The notes beneath the pieces were generated by a model, which was not told where the DNA came from, did not search any database, and worked only from the letters and a program-made list of their open reading frames with translations. Position numbers and translations under genes: made by a program. This document shows, one piece after another, positions 44,331 to 55,937 of a stretch of 64,000 nucleotides of DNA. The stretch covers positions 36,043,917-36,107,916 of the forward strand of contig OY829544.1 of NCBI GenBank assembly GCA_963691705.1, given 5' to 3'. Source of the DNA: Viola odorata. Its lineage: Eukaryota; Streptophyta; Magnoliopsida; Malpighiales; Violaceae. How positions within the stretch are numbered: position 1 is the first letter of the stretch; every line of letters starts with the position of its first letter.

Positions 44331-45588
44331 TGTGGAAGAAGGTGAAAATGACTGGAGAATTCCCGTCATAAAATATCTGAAACACGATGAGCTACCGGCG
44401 GATAACGCTGAGAGGAAGAAAGTGCTTAAACAAGCGGCATGGTGCACGTACTTTAATGGGGAACTGATGCGGAGATGTTTCTCTCATCCGGCTACCAGAT
44501 GCATAACAGAACAAGAGGGCCTTCATACCCTCCACGAAATCCATGAAGGAATTTGTGGCATGCATACATCCGGCGGAACCCTAGCTGCGCAGGTCTTTCG
44601 ATTGGGATTCTACTATCCTACTATCCGGAAAGACTGCCATGATTACGTGCGAACTTGCCAAAAGTGTCAGGAATTCTCTAAGATTCCTCGACAACCTGCC
44701 ACCCAAATTTATGACATCATCGCTCCTTGCCCTTTCACGAAATGGGGAATTGACATCCTTGGACCATTTCCAAAGGCAAGGTCACAGTTAAAGTTTGTGG
44801 TTGTGGCGGTAGACTACTTTACCAAATGGGCGGAAGTTGAGGCGGTAGCCAACATCACGACCGAGAAAATATGGCGTTTCTTCAAACACCAAGTTATCAT
44901 GCATTTCGGAGTTCCCCGCGTGCTAGTCACTGATAATGGAACACAATTCACCAGCCAATTCTTTAGAGACCAATGCGAGGAGTTTGGAATCAAGCAAAGA
45001 TTCTCTTCCGTGGCTCATCCGCAGACCAATGGTCAGGCTGAGGTGACAAACTGAGCCATCCTTAACGGTGTTAAGAAGAACCTAGAAGGATCTAAAAAGA
45101 AGTGGGCAGATGAACTGCCGTATGTGATGTGGGCATACCGCATGACTACAAAAACCAGCACAGGAGAGACACCATTCGCACTGGCTTTTGGCACTGAGGC
45201 CGTTACGCCCGTGGAAATTGGTACCATGAGCCTACGAGTGGCTTACTTCAGAGAAGAGCTGAATGAGGAAAGGCTGCGTGTGAATCTTGACGCACTACCT
45301 GAATTACAAGAGGAAGCTCTTCTGAAAATGACGCACTATAAGCAAAAGATGGCACGTTATCATAATAGGCGTGTCAAAGAATGACTTCTAAAAGAAGGCG
45401 ACCTGGTACTCAGGGATCAACGAGCAACTGGGCAACGCCAGGGAAAGCTCAGTCTGAACTGGGAAGGGCCGTACCGCGTTACCCGTATTGTTGGAAGAGG
45501 AGCGTACCATCTAGAGACACTCGACGGTACCCCCTTACCTAACTCCTGGAATATCGCTCGTTTGAAATTATATCATGCTAGATCTTGA
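44331..45588 (+). pseudogene. integrase of the right family-1 element
   Basis: Zinc-binding region HEIHEGICGMHTSGG .. CQKCQ. Core residues lie in KWGIDILGP, VTDNGTQFTS and NGQAEVTN. TGA follows directly at 45052 (CGA in the left copy), and another at 45382. The C-terminal domain ends NSWNIARLKLYHARS, TGA at 45586-45588. A foreign LTR is inserted six bases later. Confidence 0.9.
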
Positions 45589-45593
45589 TTTAT

Positions 45594-46379
45594 TGATACG
45601 TTCCCGATATGTATGGGAATCGTCTGACTGTGATCTAGCTCAAGGAATCCTCAAGAACAACAAATAAGTAACCAATCGACAACAATTAGACCCCTAACCC
45701 AACCTGTGGTTAGACCCCTAATTCGATACTCGATTAGGATCTCGACTCAAGACTTCTAGATCCCTAAACCAACCTGTGTTTAGACCTCTAGAATGAAATA
45801 GACGATAGGGAAAAGTTGTTTTACTTAATCGAAACTGAATTCCAATCAGTTAAGCTTAAGAGTTCTTAAACTAGAACCAAAGTTTGAGAAATCCTCTCAT
45901 ATGTGTTAAAACACAATGTTTATCAAATTCAAGATGGTTTACAAAGAAGCTCTAGATGAGCTTATAAAGAGTTACAAGGAGCTGGTTTAGTCCCACACAT
46001 GGCCAGCTAAAATATAAAAGAAAAGCACACTTTGAAGCACTCAAATAAAATAAAAGAACAACTCGTCAAAAGGCAACCAAAAGACAACATATTGTTTGTT
46101 TGGCGGCATGCCGCCCCAGAGGGTATAGGGTTGGCGGCATGCCGCTAGCCTCGCTACAGAGAAGTCTGAAAATTACATTCCTGGCGGCATGCCGTCCCAG
46201 GGTATGCAGGTCTGGCGGCATACCGCCCTAGACAGATACTCCACTTCTTTGGGCACTTTCTTGCCCATTTCTTCATGCGCGAGCGGGTAAAGCTAGGCCA
46301 CGTGGGTGGCCTTTCATTGATGAGGCATGCGAACACGTTCCAGTCCACACTCGTGTCATAGATACCTTGGATCACATCA
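45594..46379 (-). mobile_element. 786-bp solo LTR inserted just after pol
   Basis: Bounded by TG (45594) and CA (46379) and by identical TTTAT at 45589-45593 and 46380-46384. The left family-1 copy reads straight through this point (GATATATCTCTGCAC). A TATA-like CTTTATAAGCTC on the minus strand near 45960-45971 suggests minus orientation. It has no internal coding sequence and no second LTR. Superfamily not determined. Confidence 0.85.
46102..46227. repeat. four copies of the palindrome GGCGGCATGCCGCC in the solo LTR
   Basis: Copies lie at 46102-46115 (perfect), 46133-46146, 46183-46196 and 46214-46227, the last three with one mismatch each. Each is preceded by T and followed by CCAG/TAG-like bases. 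Confidence 0.9.
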
Positions 46380-46504
46380 TTTATCTCTGCACTTTTTACT
46401 AACGCTAGCCCTAACCCCCGCTAACGCTCGAGTAATGAGCTCTTTTGTATTTTGTGGCTACATGTTTGGGTGCAGATGATGAAAGAAAAGCGAAAAAGAG
46501 GTTG

Positions 46505-47095
46505 CTAGGAGTGAAAAGTCCTATCCTTGTGACGGCCTGTCCTGATCCAACGGCTCACTAAGTGAGGGCACGCCCCGGCACACCTAATATTTAGCGTCAG
46601 GAGTGAAAAGTCCTATCCTTGTGACGGCCTGTCCTGATCCGACGGCTCACTAAGTGAGGGCACGCTCTGGCGCACCTAATATTTAACGTTGGGAGTGAAA
46701 AATCCTATCCTTGTGGTAGCCACGTGTGGGCCATAAGAGGAGGCACGCCCCGACACCCCCGGGAGTGAAAAGTCCTTGCCTTGTGACGGTCGGTCCTGAT
46801 CAGACGACTCACTAAGATGAAGCACGCCCCGGTATCCCTGGAGGTAAAAGCCCGATCCTTATCCCGACTGTTCTCGTGGAGATGGCTCGTTAAGGAAAGG
46901 CATACCTCAAGGAGATAATAACTCCATCTTGGAAGTGAAAATCCTATCCTTGCAGCCGAGCTGATGTAGACGGCTCGCCAAGGGAAGGCACGATTCCAGG
47001 ATAAGAGGGTAACACCGAAAGTGAAAAATCCTAACCTTGTGATGGCCTGTCCTGATCAGACGGCTCACTAGGAAGAGGCACTTTCCTATTGATCG
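46505..47095 (+). repeat. 80-90 bp tandem array between pol and gene B of the right element
   Basis: About seven units carry the cores TGAAAAGTCCTATCCTTGTG and AGACGGCTCACTAAG. This is the reverse complement of the array at 11089-11590 and lies in the same position relative to pol. Confidence 0.9.
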
Positions 47096-47715
47096 TGGAA
47101 ATGCAAAAAATCGCGAAATCCCAGCGAGTAACCAGATGTGGAATCCCTGGTGAAGTGAGCTGGTTGAGAAAGCGATAACAAGCGACACCTGTACCCTAGA
47201 ATGGCGGCGGATCGGCTCCTACGGGAAACGTGTGTCTGTTATCGCTTATTTCTTACTAATAGATATTAAGTGAGAGTATGCAGGATATCTCTGATTGAAG
47301 GAGATCGTGACACTCGAGATGATAAAAGAGTTGTATGACTCGTCGGCAAAATAGACGTGAAGCCAACCACGCTGGTGTTGACGCAGTTTAAGGAATAGGG
47401 CCTAAAGACCCTATTCGTTATCTCTTTTGATCAAGGAAAGAAGAATGCTTCTTTCAGGAATGTCCTCCCTGACGGGGCCAAACAGTGGTTAAGTCGAATA
47501 TGACCATGCCCGATCAGGGCGATAAGGGCGCGAAGGCCACGCTGCAAAAATTCAAAGAAAAAGAAATAAAGTAAAGGAAAATGGCACCAACAAAAGCTGA
47601 TATCACAGAAGTGTCATCGTTCAAATACCCACGAAGGGGCACAAAAATATATAAAGACGAACAAAAAAGGGTAACACTCAATCCTCACAAAAAGAAGGGG
47701 GTGACAATACCCTGC
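47096..47715. other. 3' region of antisense gene B, right copy
   Basis: Corresponds to 10166-11088. No convincing gene. The plus-strand open frame at 47581-47976 lies mostly antisense to gene B and is rejected. Confidence 0.5.
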
Positions 47716-50163
47716 CTACTGCTGATCTTCGAAAATCCCTTGCTCTGGGTAGCCAGTCAATCTGGCCAAGCCGAAGCCCTCGTCATTAAGATCGGAAGAA
47801 TTCTTCAAAAAGGCATCAGAAACAGCGTCACCATTGTAGAATTCTTCCCCGTGGATCTCCACAAAATAGTTAGCCATGATAGAAGCGGTCTTTTCAACGT
47901 ACCACCGACACTTGATCACTGTTTCCGCCTCAAGTGCCATTTTCTCTTCTATCAAAGCTGCTTTCTCTTCCGCTAAGGTTGTTTTATCTCCCTCGAGAGC
48001 GATAATCTTTGACTGTTCCACCGCCAGAGCAGCGTTGGAAGTGGCCAACTGTTCCTTTGCTTCCCTTGCCTCTTCTCTGGCTGCCTCCAGCGTCATATAT
48101 CTGTTTCGCTCCTCCAGCAGCCGCTATTTTTCCTCTTGCTCCTGCGAAAGCTTGGCTGCGGAAGCGGCAAGGTCAGCCGCCTTTTGCGACATGCGCTCAG
48201 TAAAGTGATGAAATTGGAGGAACCCAGTGAAAAGTTTGGAGCGCAGCAAGTCGGCTTGCTCTTCGTCTCCCACAGCAGCAAAGATACTTCGTTCCTCAGG
48301 AGACGTTAGCATGTGTACAGCCAAGAACGAAGCAGTAACGGTCGAGTTATCGCCCCCCATGGCCGCAATCCCCAAACTATGAAGCGTAGTCATATCCACC
48401 TAATGGGTGATGGGCCCAGTGGCGTTATATGAGCTCACGTCGGCTATAAGATTGGACACTACTGTCCCCTCCCCGAAGCGCTTAAGCATGGAAGCATCGG
48501 AAGGAACAAAGATCACGGCGGTGGGAGAAGGAGGCTGATTGGAAGCGGAATCTCCCTGGGGCCCAGATCTCTCATGAGGCTGGTTGGAAGCGGAACCTCC
48601 CTAAGGCACGAATGATCCCTGGGGCTGATAGGAGGAGAAACCCGACAGCTCATCAGTATGGACCACGTTGGAGGAATAGTGAGGTACTTCCGAGCCGAAC
48701 GAAGGTGGGGAAGTCTCAAAATGACCAGGCATGACCACTCCCTCAAAAATGCTACCGGTCTGGCCCGGGGGAGGTGTTAAAGAGTCAAGGGCGATTTGAG
48801 GCCCCTCCCTGGCATCAGTTTGACTTGAGGACCGGCTCGTACCTGCTCCGGTGGACCTCTGTCTCTTCCTTGGTTGAGTCAGAATATGCCTCAAGTCTAT
48901 ATTGCCTCACGACGGTAAAGGAGTAGAGGCACGAGAAGTAACCTATGAAGAAAAATAATGAAAAACAAAAGAAAAGGCAGAAAGGTATTAAAAAAGCAGC
49001 GCAAGAAGTATAGGGGAGCAGTAGCCGTTACTATCTTAGCGGCAGGTGCTTCTGAAGAGCCGGCCACATCCGAAGAAGGCAGAATTAATGGCAGGAGGGT
49101 GGCAACGCTCCTTGTTTTCCTTTTCTTCTTTCCTCTTGCGGAAGCCCTACGAGCAACTAACTGAGGAGGAAAAGCAGTGATTGATACGATAGGAATACCA
49201 ACCGGAATGGTATCGGTTTCCTCGTCAACTGAGGCGGAAGATGTTTGGGGAGGAACCGAAGCGGTAACAGAAGGAGCAGCTGAAGTGGTGGCGATATTAA
49301 CAGCCGCGGCCACTTCTCTATCTCGAAGTCTCTTTCGGCGCCTCCTAACGCTCTCGGGAACGTAATTCTGATCAGTTGCTGCAAAAGCACAAGACAGCGT
49401 CAGCGTTAGTACTAATACTGAAAATCAAAGATTACCGCGATACTCACATCTAACGCAGGCTCTGATGTCGGTCCCGCAAGCCAGAAGGCGGGTGTGAACG
49501 CTGATTTCCAGACTGAGCAACTTGTCAAACCAGCCCTGTTCCATCTCGTCAAGAGCCACGCGGCGCCAAGCCCTGTCCTTGACGCCCTGGTTGAAACCAG
49601 ACCGCCACCATGGCTCCGGAAGCTCAGGAGTCTCAACCACAAAAAAATAGCTCTTTCCATTTATCAATGGAAGACTCCAAGTGAAGGAGTTTCCAGGTGA
49701 AGTTCTGGAGCGAATCATCATCATAACGGGGTGATATTGCTATCACACCCCGACGGTTATACATCTTGAACAAAGACTTCAGTAATGCAAGGGAAGGAGA
49801 TGTAATTCCTTTGTACTTGCAGAGTTCTAGAAATGCATAAATGCCACAGTAGGCATTTGGGGCCAGTTGAACAGGATTCAGATCCAGAGAAGTAAGCAAC
49901 TCTTGGATAAACGGGTCAATCGGAAACCGGAAACCATAACGGAACATCTGGGCATACAGGATTCTGCGATTGCTAGTTAAAACGTTGTTCAGGCGTAAGG
50001 ACTCAGGGGCGACAGAAGCCTTGAAACCTTCAGGGAGAGTGGCACCATGATCGGACAGATGTTTATCAAGAATGACAGAAGAATTAATAGTACTGACTAT
50101 GGTCTCTATTTTTTCTTCATCAATTGATTTAGACCCAGAAGCACGAGTTTTTCTTTTGGCCAT
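47716..50163 (-). pseudogene. antisense gene B, right copy
   Basis: Start at 50163 (MAKRKTRASGSKSIDEEKIE). Exon 1 runs to 49448 and contains MFRYGFRFPIDPFIQELL and NAYCGIYAFLELCKYKGI. Intron 1 is 49447-49379 (GTGAGT...TTTTGCAG, phase 1), at the same position as in the left copy. A second intron (roughly 49060-48950, acceptor TTCATAG) is likely. The C-terminus from about 48100 is coiled-coil-like (LEAAREEAREAKEQLATSN), ending at 47716. Lesions are an extra base in the T run near 49645, a TGA just before NIDLRHILT, TAA at 48601 and TAG at 48124. A short duplicated SASNQP segment lies near 48550. Confidence 0.7.
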
Positions 50164-50752
50164 GGTGGAAAAAGAAAATAAAAAAATAAAGAACACAGCA
50201 AGGGAAGTGAAGAAGTACCTTTTTTAAAAGAAAATTGAAGTACCCAGGAGATGAAAACCAGAAATGCAAGACGATTTGAGAAGATGTAGAGAAATAGATT
50301 GTCGAACGTGGAAAAAGAAATAAAGTGAGGGGCTTTATAACCCTAAGAGGCTAAAAGAAATGAGTGCTGGAACAGTCGCGACGCGCATGACAGTCATAAG
50401 CAATGAGTATAACCCTAGAAAGGAGAGAAGACGCTTTGATCCTATCAAATCACGCTAGCCCTAGCGTCCTAATGAGCAGACACGTGTCTCTGAACAATCA
50501 TGATCCTTCGCTTATATTAATGAGGGGATTCTGAGCATTAAATGCTCCAAAAAAGCAGAATTATTTTATCAGAAAGAGGTCAAGCATGATGACGTAATCA
50601 ACAAAGATAACGCCAAGAAGTAAATTAATAGTTATCCAGAGCGGAATGACAGTCGTTATTATGCAAGCGTTATCAGTTATTATAAGCCAAATGAAACCAA
50701 TGTTGGAAGAAAAAATAAAAATAAAATACTCTCAAGCGCTGCCTTGTTCTCA
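50164..50752 (-). promoter_or_regulatory. gene B promoter and gene A 3' region, right copy
   Basis: TATAAAG at 50339-50333 (minus), about 170 bp before the gene B ATG, with a pyrimidine-rich leader. The remainder is the probable 3' end of gene A. Confidence 0.5.
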
Positions 50753-52878
50753 TCACGGAAGAACTCCTCTATCTCCCCCGACATTTATATCTTTCAACTT
50801 CTCGAAGGCGTAGTCAGCTATCATGGCAGGATCGAAAGCCTCGCTGCGGTAATAATCTAGGAATCCAGTAGCAAAGGCCTGCATCGCCTTATCTTTCCAG
50901 CGTGACATCTCATTGGGCACCTTCTCTAGCTTCGCGTCGCGGGCCGATATCTCTTCATGGAGGAGAGAGTTTCTTTTGTCGGCAGCCACCAGTTCTGCTT
51001 CCAGAAGTTCTATCTTAGCCTTCCCTAGCGACTTCTCTCTGGCCAATTCAGCACGGCAGTCGTTAAGCTCTACTTGGGTATCGCTTTGGAGTTGCGTCAG
51101 CTCCGCCACCTTAGAGGGGGAACCTCGAGCCTTGTCACCATGGATGTCGAGAAAGTAATTCAGCATGCGAAAGCTAGCCAGCACGTCATTTAAAGCGCGC
51201 TCACAATGAACCTCCAGAGGAAGCTCTGACATCTCCTCCCTATCTTCAGGAGAACTGAATATCGCACCTACTATCGAACCCACCAGCTCGCTTCGCGATA
51301 ACAGATCTGATATTCCCAATGCGCGAAGTCCGCTGGTGCCAAAGGTAGACAGATCCAAGCGATAGGAGGTGGATCCTTGTGGACCTTGAGAGGACAGATT
51401 AGCGATAAAAGGAGGAGAGCGACTTTCAGCAGAACCACCGACTCCTAAAATAGAGGTGCAGAATAGTGGCGGAAGGCCATTCAGCAGAGGGTCAGGAGTA
51501 GCGACAGGTTCACAATTTGGTGCAGTGACATCAGGGATGTAGGAGGAGATAGGAGAGTCAGGAGCGGCCGTCGGAGGACGAGAGTTGACCTCTGGCGGAG
51601 CCTCAAAAGTGTCAGAAGGAATGTCAATTGACGCCTTAGTTGCTGCCGCCGTTTTGGAGGTACTTGCACCATCAAGGGCGTCAGCCCCAGTAGCCGAAGC
51701 TTCGTTCACCTTCTTCAAAGCAACCTCAGTAACTGGGTTGCTATTTCCCATTCTCAGCTTCTTTCGCTGAGCCGCGGAAGCATGACGAAGCCCAGAGTCG
51801 GTATCCATGTCCTCGTTGCTGCTTTCGAGTACTTCATTTTTAGGATGATTCGGAGCCACTCCTTTCCGAATGGGTAGCCAATTCTTGAGGAAACGGGAAG
51901 TACGATTGGAGATACCGCGCCTGGAAACAGTCTTGAATCTTTCTTTTTGGTGCAGCAGGGCGACTGGAACTCTCAGGCGGAGGAGATGGTGGCAGTGATT
52001 GAAGCGGTCTTACGTTCAGAGGAACGTCCTTATCGCTTGACGGTTGATTTCCAGTGTCACCTGTTAGCAAGGCACATTAGGACAATGATTAAGCTGAAGC
52101 GATAATGAAGGAAAAGAAACTTACTTATAGTACACTTCTCTATAAGCCTATGCAAGGCAAACTCTCGAATGCGAAAAGACAATTTCAGCTCCAGCAGCAC
52201 GTGCGTTTGTCGAAGCTCTTCCTTGGATACTATTGACGGGTTTGTCCAAAGGGAGTCGTTAAGAAACTGATTGAAGCCCCTTGGCTAAGGGCGGAAAGGC
52301 AAATTCACGATGAAAAAACCACTCTTCCAATCGGCCACAGTCTCTTCAAAGCCCTAGAATTTCTGCCAGAATGACTGCACCAATGCGTCATTCCATCTTG
52401 GGGCAATATCTACCACACAGTTGCGGCACCTAAAACTAAAAAACTTACGGAATAAATTGACAGACAGGACAAGGATACCCCGCAACTCACAAATGCAAAT
52501 GAAGGCATGAATCCCACACCAAGAAGGAGGCGTAATCTGAGCCGAGTTAATGTCATATCGAACTAATAAATTTTTCACTACTTCATGGATGGGAAAGCGA
52601 AAGCCATAGAGGAACATGCTAAAATATACCATCCTATCGCCCCTCGATAGAGGGTCATGAAGCCGATAACCGGCATCAGGAATTCTAACGAAGTAACTGG
52701 GAGGGAAAAAGATACTATTTTCCTCCAGTTCTGCCTCCAAAACCGCTTGATCAATAAAAACACTAGGTGTTCTCTCAATTTCTAAATCTATGGGCCGTCG
52801 GAAATTCTGGAGACTTCTCAAAGACCTATTTGTGGCCAGAGGCCACTGAGAATCCTTGGGTATCCTAGAGGTACTCAT
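50753..52878 (-). pseudogene. antisense gene A, right copy
   Basis: Exon 1 (52878-52125) encodes PIDLEIERTPSVFIDQAVLE, FFPPSYFVRIPDAGYRLHDPL and FLYGFRFPIHEVV. The intron is 52124-52061 (64 bp, GTAAGT...CTAACAG, phase 1). Exon 2 (52060-50753) holds a disordered Pro/Ser-rich middle and a charged C-terminus (ELAREKSLGKAKIELLEAEL; FATGFLDYYRSEAFDPAMIA). Lesions are TAG at 52356-52354 (CAG in the left copy), TAG at 52287-52285 (TGG in the left copy) and a 1-nt shift near 51950. Downstream of that shift the frame is intact for 368 codons. The Transposase_28-like assignment is by resemblance only. Confidence 0.75.
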
Positions 52879-53361
52879 AATGAATCAGCAAGAAGAAAAT
52901 CTGAGGAGAAAGAAGCGAAGTACCTTGAACAGAAGGCGGTGGACAAAACCGTTGGCGCCGGCGAACGGTGGTCTTGACCTCCTTCGAAGTAAGAATCTAG
53001 AGAGAGAAAGGGAGAAAATTTCGAAGTGCAAGCAAAGAGTATTAAAAGAGAGCAGTTGCTCCCTTTTAAAGGCTAAGTTCGAGAAATGAACAGCCTGTAA
53101 AAGTGGAACACATCCCAGAGTAAAAGTGACACGTGTGAAAACCTCAGAAGGATATTTATGTCCACGCATTTATATCTTCTGGAGGGGGTAGTTACTGACA
53201 ATCAGTTGCAAGAGGTTACATCGAAGCAACAGTTAGTTTCTCAGCGATAGCCATCCAAAGAGGAGTTAACGCCCAAGCATTCAAAACTAAAAATGTAAAG
53301 CATCATTTCATTTAAAAACAAAAAGCCATACGGCATCTACAAGGGATTGCCAAGGGCGGAA
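52879..53361 (-). promoter_or_regulatory. gene A upstream region, right copy
   Basis: GATATAAATG on the minus strand at 53176-53167 matches the TATA box at 4623 in the left copy. The leader contains a conserved GAACGGT/GGCGCCGG segment near 52950. Confidence 0.55.
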
Positions 53362-55037
53362 TCAATCCTCATCAGGACAATAAAAGGACCAGTAGCAATA
53401 TTCCTCATCGGAGGGCGGAAGCTCCTTATCAGCGAAATGAGGGGATTTATTAGCTTTTCGCTCCGGGCTCAGCGTCAATGGCTTGGATTCCTCCTTTGTA
53501 GCTGAAGATGCCGCCTTGACGATGGTATCGCCTAAAGGAATCTCATCTTCCAACCAGTCAGCGGGAGGGAATAAATTTTTGCCCTTACAGGACGAAGGGG
53601 TAGGGGTGAGCTCCGATCCGATCCGATCCGAACTCACCCATCCGATCCGATCCGTACCATTTTCGGATCCAGTTCAGAGGAGGCAGTCGGAATCTGATCA
53701 GTTTCGGATTCCGAAGGTCGGATTATCGGAATCCGTCGGATTCCGACGGTAGGATTATCGGAATCCGTCGGATTCTAATAATCCAAATTAGATACCAAGC
53801 CACCAAGCCGCTGGCCTCCACCAATCCCAAATTCAGACACGATCATCCTCCACAACCGCTCCCGCCACCAAGCCGCCGGCCTCCGCCAAGCCATCTCTCC
53901 TCTCCCGATCTGCTCTCCCGATTAGCCTCCACCGCCATCACCACTCCCAATCACACAAACCCATCGCCCAAGACAGAGAAACAGAAGGAGAAAGAAGAAG
54001 AAGAAGAAGGAAAGAAAAGAACAGAGAGCAGAGAAGAAAAAAGGGAAAGAGAAAAAGAAAAGAAGTGTAGGTAGTAGGCTTGTCAAACTCGTTTGACAGC
54101 AAAGAAGAGAAATAGGAGAAGAGATGGGCTACGACCCATCAAGGAAAATGAGAAAGAAATGGGTTGTGGCCCAAGAGAAAAAAGGGATGGATTCTTTTAA
54201 TTGATTAATAATGGGCTCGAATATTTGGGCCATAAATATGAACCAATGGTTTTTTTAATTAAATCGTGGACTAATTCGTCTTCATATTCTTTTGTAGGTA
54301 TCGAGTTTGCGATTACCGTCTCGATTAAATGCTTCGTCAACTTTGATATTGGTGACAATTTTCTAAACTTGAGCTTTAAAGCTTACTTCTCATTTATTCT
54401 AATATATAATTAATTTTTTTCTATATTGTCTTCTTATTTATCTTTTCGTTAAGTTTATCTAAATAATTTTTATTTAGTGATGGATAGAAATACTCATAAA
54501 TAATAAGTTACTTTAATTATTCTAAAGATCAATATATTTTTTTCATTTTAAGGAAATATTCTTTGTTTTAAATTAGTGAGTCGTTCGAGTCCTAGATTTG
54601 GTAAATAAGTATTGCTAGTGTAGTTAATTCTATTTCATACTGGTCGATATGAATTACAAATTTACAATTACGATCGAAAATCCAAAAAAAATTTGAAAAT
54701 TCGAAAATCCGAAAATCTGACCGAACCGATCCGAAACCGAAGGTGTCGGATTGGTTTCGGATTCCCTGTCAAAAAATCCGATCCGAAAAAATCCGATCCG
54801 AACTCGTCGGATTCCGATCCAAAATCCGAATGCACACCCCTACGAAGGGGCTGAAAATGAAAAAAACCAGCCAGTGGTTTCAGGATGTGCTCTCTTCTTC
54901 GATCTCTTCCGACCTCCACGGCGGGACAATCGCCTCTTCCGGCATGGTGGCGAAGAAGGATTGTCAGAATCTGGTGTCGTCGGAGGGGTTGGGCGAGATT
55001 CTCGCTCGTCGGAGACTTGATCATATGAATCAGCCAT
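53362..55037 (-). pseudogene. antisense ORF2, right copy, split by a hAT insertion
   Basis: The first 65 codons run 55037-54843 (MADSYDQVSDERES.., basic RKRSKKR). After the insertion the frame resumes at 53592 and ends CPDED* at 53362. Discounting the element and one target copy leaves 426 bp, exactly the length of the left ORF2, with no other stop. So this gene was intact when the transposon landed. Confidence 0.85.
53601..54842. mobile_element. non-autonomous hAT-type DNA transposon (1242 bp)
   Basis: Terminal inverted repeats TAGGGGTG(A/T)GC at 53601-53611 and 54832-54842, and an exact 8-bp target duplication CGAAGGGG (53593-53600 and 54843-54850). TIR sequence and 8-bp TSD are hAT hallmarks. 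Subterminal zones are rich in CGGATC/GATCCGAT motifs on both sides (53614-53665 and 54770-54820). The interior carries Pro-rich and AG-rich stretches and no transposase, so it depends on a source element elsewhere. Confidence 0.92.
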
Positions 55038-55547
55038 GAGAGGAGAAAATCAGTAGCAGCAGAAAAATATGAAGAAGAAGATGAACAGAAAAAAGAAGAA
55101 GAACTCCCCATAAATAAATAAAGTGGTGAGACTCTTCAAATTTTTCAAGTAAGAGAAGAATAATTTAATGCATCTCGAGAAGATCAATCATAATGGCAAA
55201 TTCAAAATTCTTGGATCACGCCTGTTGAAATTTCTCAACGATCAAGAAGCACAGAAAAACCGCCCAATCAGTTATTACTGAAGAGACGGCGCGTGATTAG
55301 TAGAGCAGTTTGCCTAAGCAACCGTCGCCACCTGGTAGATAAAGAAGAATAAATACTGCAAAGTCTGACCAGTGTCAGACTCATTTTCAGTTGGGCTTGG
55401 CCATAGCTATCAATCGAAACTAGGGGAGAAAGATTACAAGTCCAAGAACGGAAAGGAGTTTCATTACGGCCTAACGGCCTGAATATACATCCGCATACAT
55501 AATACATATAAAGGGAAAAACAAACAAGAAAGCACAGCGGCAAGCCT
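55038..55547. other. ORF2-ORF1 spacer, right copy
   Basis: Holds the ORF2 leader (pyrimidine-rich on the minus strand) and the inner GCCCAACTGAAAATGAG motif (reverse strand, 55399-55378). No gene. Confidence 0.5.
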
Positions 55548-55937
55548 TCAAGCCCGAGACCCGGCATCGTTGTCGTCATCCACCAGCAGAATGGGGATAT
55601 CCCTCAAGGCGTCCACCATGGAAGTCAGCTCCGAAGAGGTGCTTCTCATGCTCTTCAGGCAGCAGCTCAGCAGATCCTTCCTCTACTGCAGCATGGAGAT
55701 GGCTACCTCAATACGGCAGGCGGCGACGACCAACTTAGAGACATTCCTAATAGGAATGAAGTCCTCCATGGTAGCAGCCCCGATCCTGGCCTGAATGGGG
55801 GTCATCATTCCCCGAAGTTCTAGCATGTCCTCGCCAGTCTTCGTCATCATGTTATCCAGGAAGTTGACGTCACCCTCAGTGAGATTCTTGAGGGTCAAGG
55901 CTTTGGAGATTAGAAAATTTCTAGTGAGATCGTCCAT
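55548..55937 (-). pseudogene. antisense ORF1, right copy, one nonsense codon
   Basis: Start at 55937 (MDDLTRNFLISKALTLKNLT), end at 55548 (..DNDAGSRA). There is a single TAG at 55685-55683 after ISMLQ. The rest of the frame is open and aligns over its whole length with the left ORF1. The TATA box TCTATAAA is at 56006-55999. Confidence 0.75.

Noticed and set aside
46154..46375. 73-codon minus-strand frame inside the solo LTR
   Set aside because: It lies entirely in an LTR with palindromic repeats and shows no known motif.
47581..47976. 131-codon plus-strand frame
   Set aside because: It overlaps the antisense gene B C-terminus, which is conserved with the left copy. The plus frame is a shadow.
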